The position numbers and the translations under genes are program-made. Shown here in pieces: positions 6,094 through 7,417 of a stretch of DNA of 7,417 bases. The notes under the pieces are model-generated. The model was not told where the DNA came from. It ran no database searches and worked only from the letters and a program-made list of their open reading frames with translations. Source of the stretch: Micavibrio aeruginosavorus (GTDB taxonomy: Bacteria > Pseudomonadota > Alphaproteobacteria > Micavibrionales > Micavibrionaceae); the NCBI GenBank assembly GCA_003241475.1, contig QFQB01000093.1, positions 1 to 7,417 on the forward strand, read 5' to 3'. Positions within the stretch are counted from its first letter, which is position 1; each line of letters opens with the position of its first letter.

Positions 6094-6122
6094 TTGATAT
6101 TGCCAAGCTTATAGCGTATTTT
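6094..6122 (+). promoter_or_regulatory. Promoter of the HAD-like gene, probably giving a leaderless mRNA
   Basis: TTGATA (6094-6099, 5 of 6) is followed after 17 bp by TATTTT (6117-6122, 4 of 6). Start of transcription about 7 bp later coincides with the ATG at 6129. The bases before the ATG (GTATTTTGCCCCC) hold no Shine-Dalgarno. An alternative -10, TATAGC at 6110-6115, has no matching -35. Confidence 0.4.
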
Positions 6123-6128
6123 GCCCCC

Positions 6129-6845
6129 ATGAAATCAACACGGCAACTTTTCGTTTTCAACCTTATTGGCACGGTATTTGATGCCAAAGGCATTTATGTG
6201 CGTGCCTTTGCCGACGCCTGCGAAGCACATGGTCTGAACCCTGCGATGCATATTAACGAGGTAAAAGCGGCGATAGGAAATAAAAGACTGAAAGAAATGG
6301 TTTCCGATCTTTTTCCAGATATGACAGATGAAGAATTCAAAGAATTTCAGACCACTTGTAATCGTATCCGCGATGATCTTCTTGTCTCAGATTGTCAGCC
6401 TTTTCCGCATGTGTTTGATGCTGTAAATTATTTGCAATCCATAGATCATGTTACAGCGCTTGTTACCGGCACCGCTGGCGAGGCCGTAAAACTCTTAAGT
6501 GATAAATATTCTTTAGCTAGTCTTTTTGGTGAGACAAATATTCATTCAAGAGATTTAGAAAAAGATGCAGCCTTAAACAATGTACAGCTTAGAGAAAGGC
6601 AGTTGTCGGACCTGCAATGGCAGCATAAAGGGTTATGGCTATCGCTAATTGGCGATAGTGTCGCCGATTGTGTAGCCGCATATCCGATGTACTACGAGTT
6701 TTGGGCGTTCTTGCATGACAGTAGCGATGCACAAGAACTTAGAGAGAGAACGGAACCTGACAGAAATTTCTATGATTATGCAGAATTTATAGATCGCATA
6801 AAAGGGTATGAAACCACCACCAGTTTACGCTGTAATCCAAATTGA
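6129..6845 (+). CDS. HAD-superfamily protein lacking the catalytic aspartates (probable pseudo-phosphatase)
   Basis: This 238-aa protein has the layout of a HAD hydrolase with a helical C1 cap, as in phosphoglycolate-phosphatase relatives, but not its chemistry. Motif I, normally D-x-D-G-T, reads F10-N11-L-I13-G-T15: the nucleophile D is N and the general acid D is I. Motif II survives as LVTGTAGEA (T113), K145 is a possible motif III lysine, and motif IV is intact as IGDSVADC (D176, D180). Residues about 18-95 form the helical cap, starting with AFADACEAHGL. Losing both motif I aspartates should abolish phosphatase activity, so a binding or regulatory role is more likely, or a decaying gene. 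The frame is intact. GC is low (33-47% in hand-sampled lines, against about 60% in pheA next door), suggesting recent acquisition. It appears leaderless, and its stop abuts that of pheA. Confidence 0.75.
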   Translation: MKSTRQLFVFNLIGTVFDAKGIYVRAFADACEAHGLNPAMHINEVKAAIGNKRLKEMVSDLFPDMTDEEFKEFQTTCNRIRDDLLVSDCQPFPHVFDAVNYLQSIDHVTALVTGTAGEAVKLLSDKYSLASLFGETNIHSRDLEKDAALNNVQLRERQLSDLQWQHKGLWLSLIGDSVADCVAAYPMYYEFWAFLHDSSDAQELRERTEPDRNFYDYAEFIDRIKGYETTTSLRCNPN

Positions 6846-7417
6846 TTATTTGTTGCGGAACGGGTTGGCCGGATATGTCCCCAAAATCGTGACTTCCTTG
6901 GCGAAAAAGCCCAGTTCCTGCATCGCCAGTTGAAGAGGGCGCGATTCCGGATGGCCGATGACTTCGGCGTAAAACTGGGCTGCCTGAAAGCTTGGATTGA
7001 CGTAAGATTCCAGTTTAATCATGTTCACGCCATTGGTCGAAAATCCGCCCAGCGCCTTGTAAAGCGCGGCTGGAATATTGCGGACCACAAAGACGAAGCT
7101 GGTGATATAAATGATCTTGTCATCCAACGCCGGAACATGGGCTTCTTTGGACAGCACGACAAAACGCGTGGTGTTGTGGTCGGCGTCTTGCACATCCTTG
7201 CGCAAAACATCCAGCCCATAGATTTCGCCCGCGAGAGACGAGGCAATGGCCGCGTGTTCTTTGTCATTCTTGGCGGCGACTTCTTCGGCGGCGCCTGCCG
7301 TGTCTGCATGGACGAATGGTTTTAAACCCAGTTCCTTGATGATCTTCCGGCATTGCGGCAGGGCATGAAGGTGCGAGTGGACATATTTTAAGTCTTCGAT
7401 TTTCGCGCCCTTGACAC
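6846..7417 (-). CDS. pheA: Prephenate dehydratase, C-terminal 189 residues (N-terminus beyond window edge)
   Basis: PheA converts prephenate to phenylpyruvate in phenylalanine synthesis. The frame is open to the right edge, so roughly the first third of the usual ~280-290 residues is missing. The visible catalytic part includes VHSHLHALPQC (residues 12-22), DTAGAAEEVA (38-47), AIASSLAGEIYGLDVL, and the key motif NTTRF (81-85). A C-terminal ACT regulatory domain follows: IPAALYKALGGFSTNGVNMIKLESYV, then QFYAEVIGHPESRPLQLAMQEL and a terminal YPANPFRNK. The enteric phenylalanine-binding motifs GAL and ESRP read AAL and ESYV; as I recall this is usual in alphaproteobacterial PheA, so feedback control may still work. 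No chorismate mutase domain is visible, but the N-terminus is missing. The gene ends at 6846, directly against the stop of the HAD-like gene, with no terminator between them. Confidence 0.93.
   Translation of the reverse strand, partial: VKGAKIEDLKYVHSHLHALPQCRKIIKELGLKPFVHADTAGAAEEVAAKNDKEHAAIASSLAGEIYGLDVLRKDVQDADHNTTRFVVLSKEAHVPALDDKIIYITSFVFVVRNIPAALYKALGGFSTNGVNMIKLESYVNPSFQAAQFYAEVIGHPESRPLQLAMQELGFFAKEVTILGTYPANPFRNK

Noticed and set aside
6846..7205. Loss of GAL and ESRP motifs in the PheA ACT domain as a feedback-resistant variant
   Set aside because: The AAL and KLESY wording is, as I recall, the ordinary alphaproteobacterial form of PheA, so it is not evidence of deregulation.

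Overview
The window looks like a chromosomal housekeeping segment from an alphaproteobacterium. The evidence is a monofunctional prephenate dehydratase with the ACT-domain wording I recall from that class (KLESY in place of ESRP), a SpoIIIE/FtsK translocase in the same neighbourhood as lolA, a textbook CtrA box (TTAA-N7-TTAA), and GANTC (CcrM-type) sites in the same promoter region. Order or genus cannot be fixed from sequence alone. No tRNA, rRNA, CRISPR array, insertion sequence or prophage was seen.

Layout, left to right: the N-terminal part of lolA (minus strand, cut by the window edge); a complete PfkB-family kinase (minus); a divergent intergenic region with a sigma70-like promoter; a membrane acyltransferase of the acyltransferase-3/OafA type (plus); a complete ftsK (minus), convergent with the acyltransferase and carrying a very acidic linker; a dense regulatory region (about 5258-5473); a small C-terminally anchored membrane protein (plus, 112 aa); a 58-aa small gene (minus); a divergent AT-rich spacer; an AT-rich HAD-like gene that lacks the catalytic aspartates (plus); and pheA, missing its N-terminus (minus). 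Coding density is high. Two convergent pairs have stops 6 bp apart (5812/5819) and directly abutting (6845/6846).

Functionally, LolA (lipoprotein carriage to the outer membrane) and FtsK (divisome anchoring and terminus DNA translocation) are core envelope and division functions. The acyltransferase and the HAD-like gene are on the opposite strand and have lower GC in hand-sampled lines, so they may be later insertions.

The most interesting part is the ftsK / small-membrane-protein divergent region. It holds a good ftsK promoter (TTGAGA-17 bp-TAGAAT), a 17-bp direct repeat whose two copies lie in the promoter spacer and just past the predicted start site, each ending in GANTC, a perfect CtrA box placed to act on the small gene, and a third GANTC. 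This suggests that ftsK and an undescribed single-pass membrane protein are under cell-cycle control from one shared region. That is an inference from sequence motifs and has not been shown.
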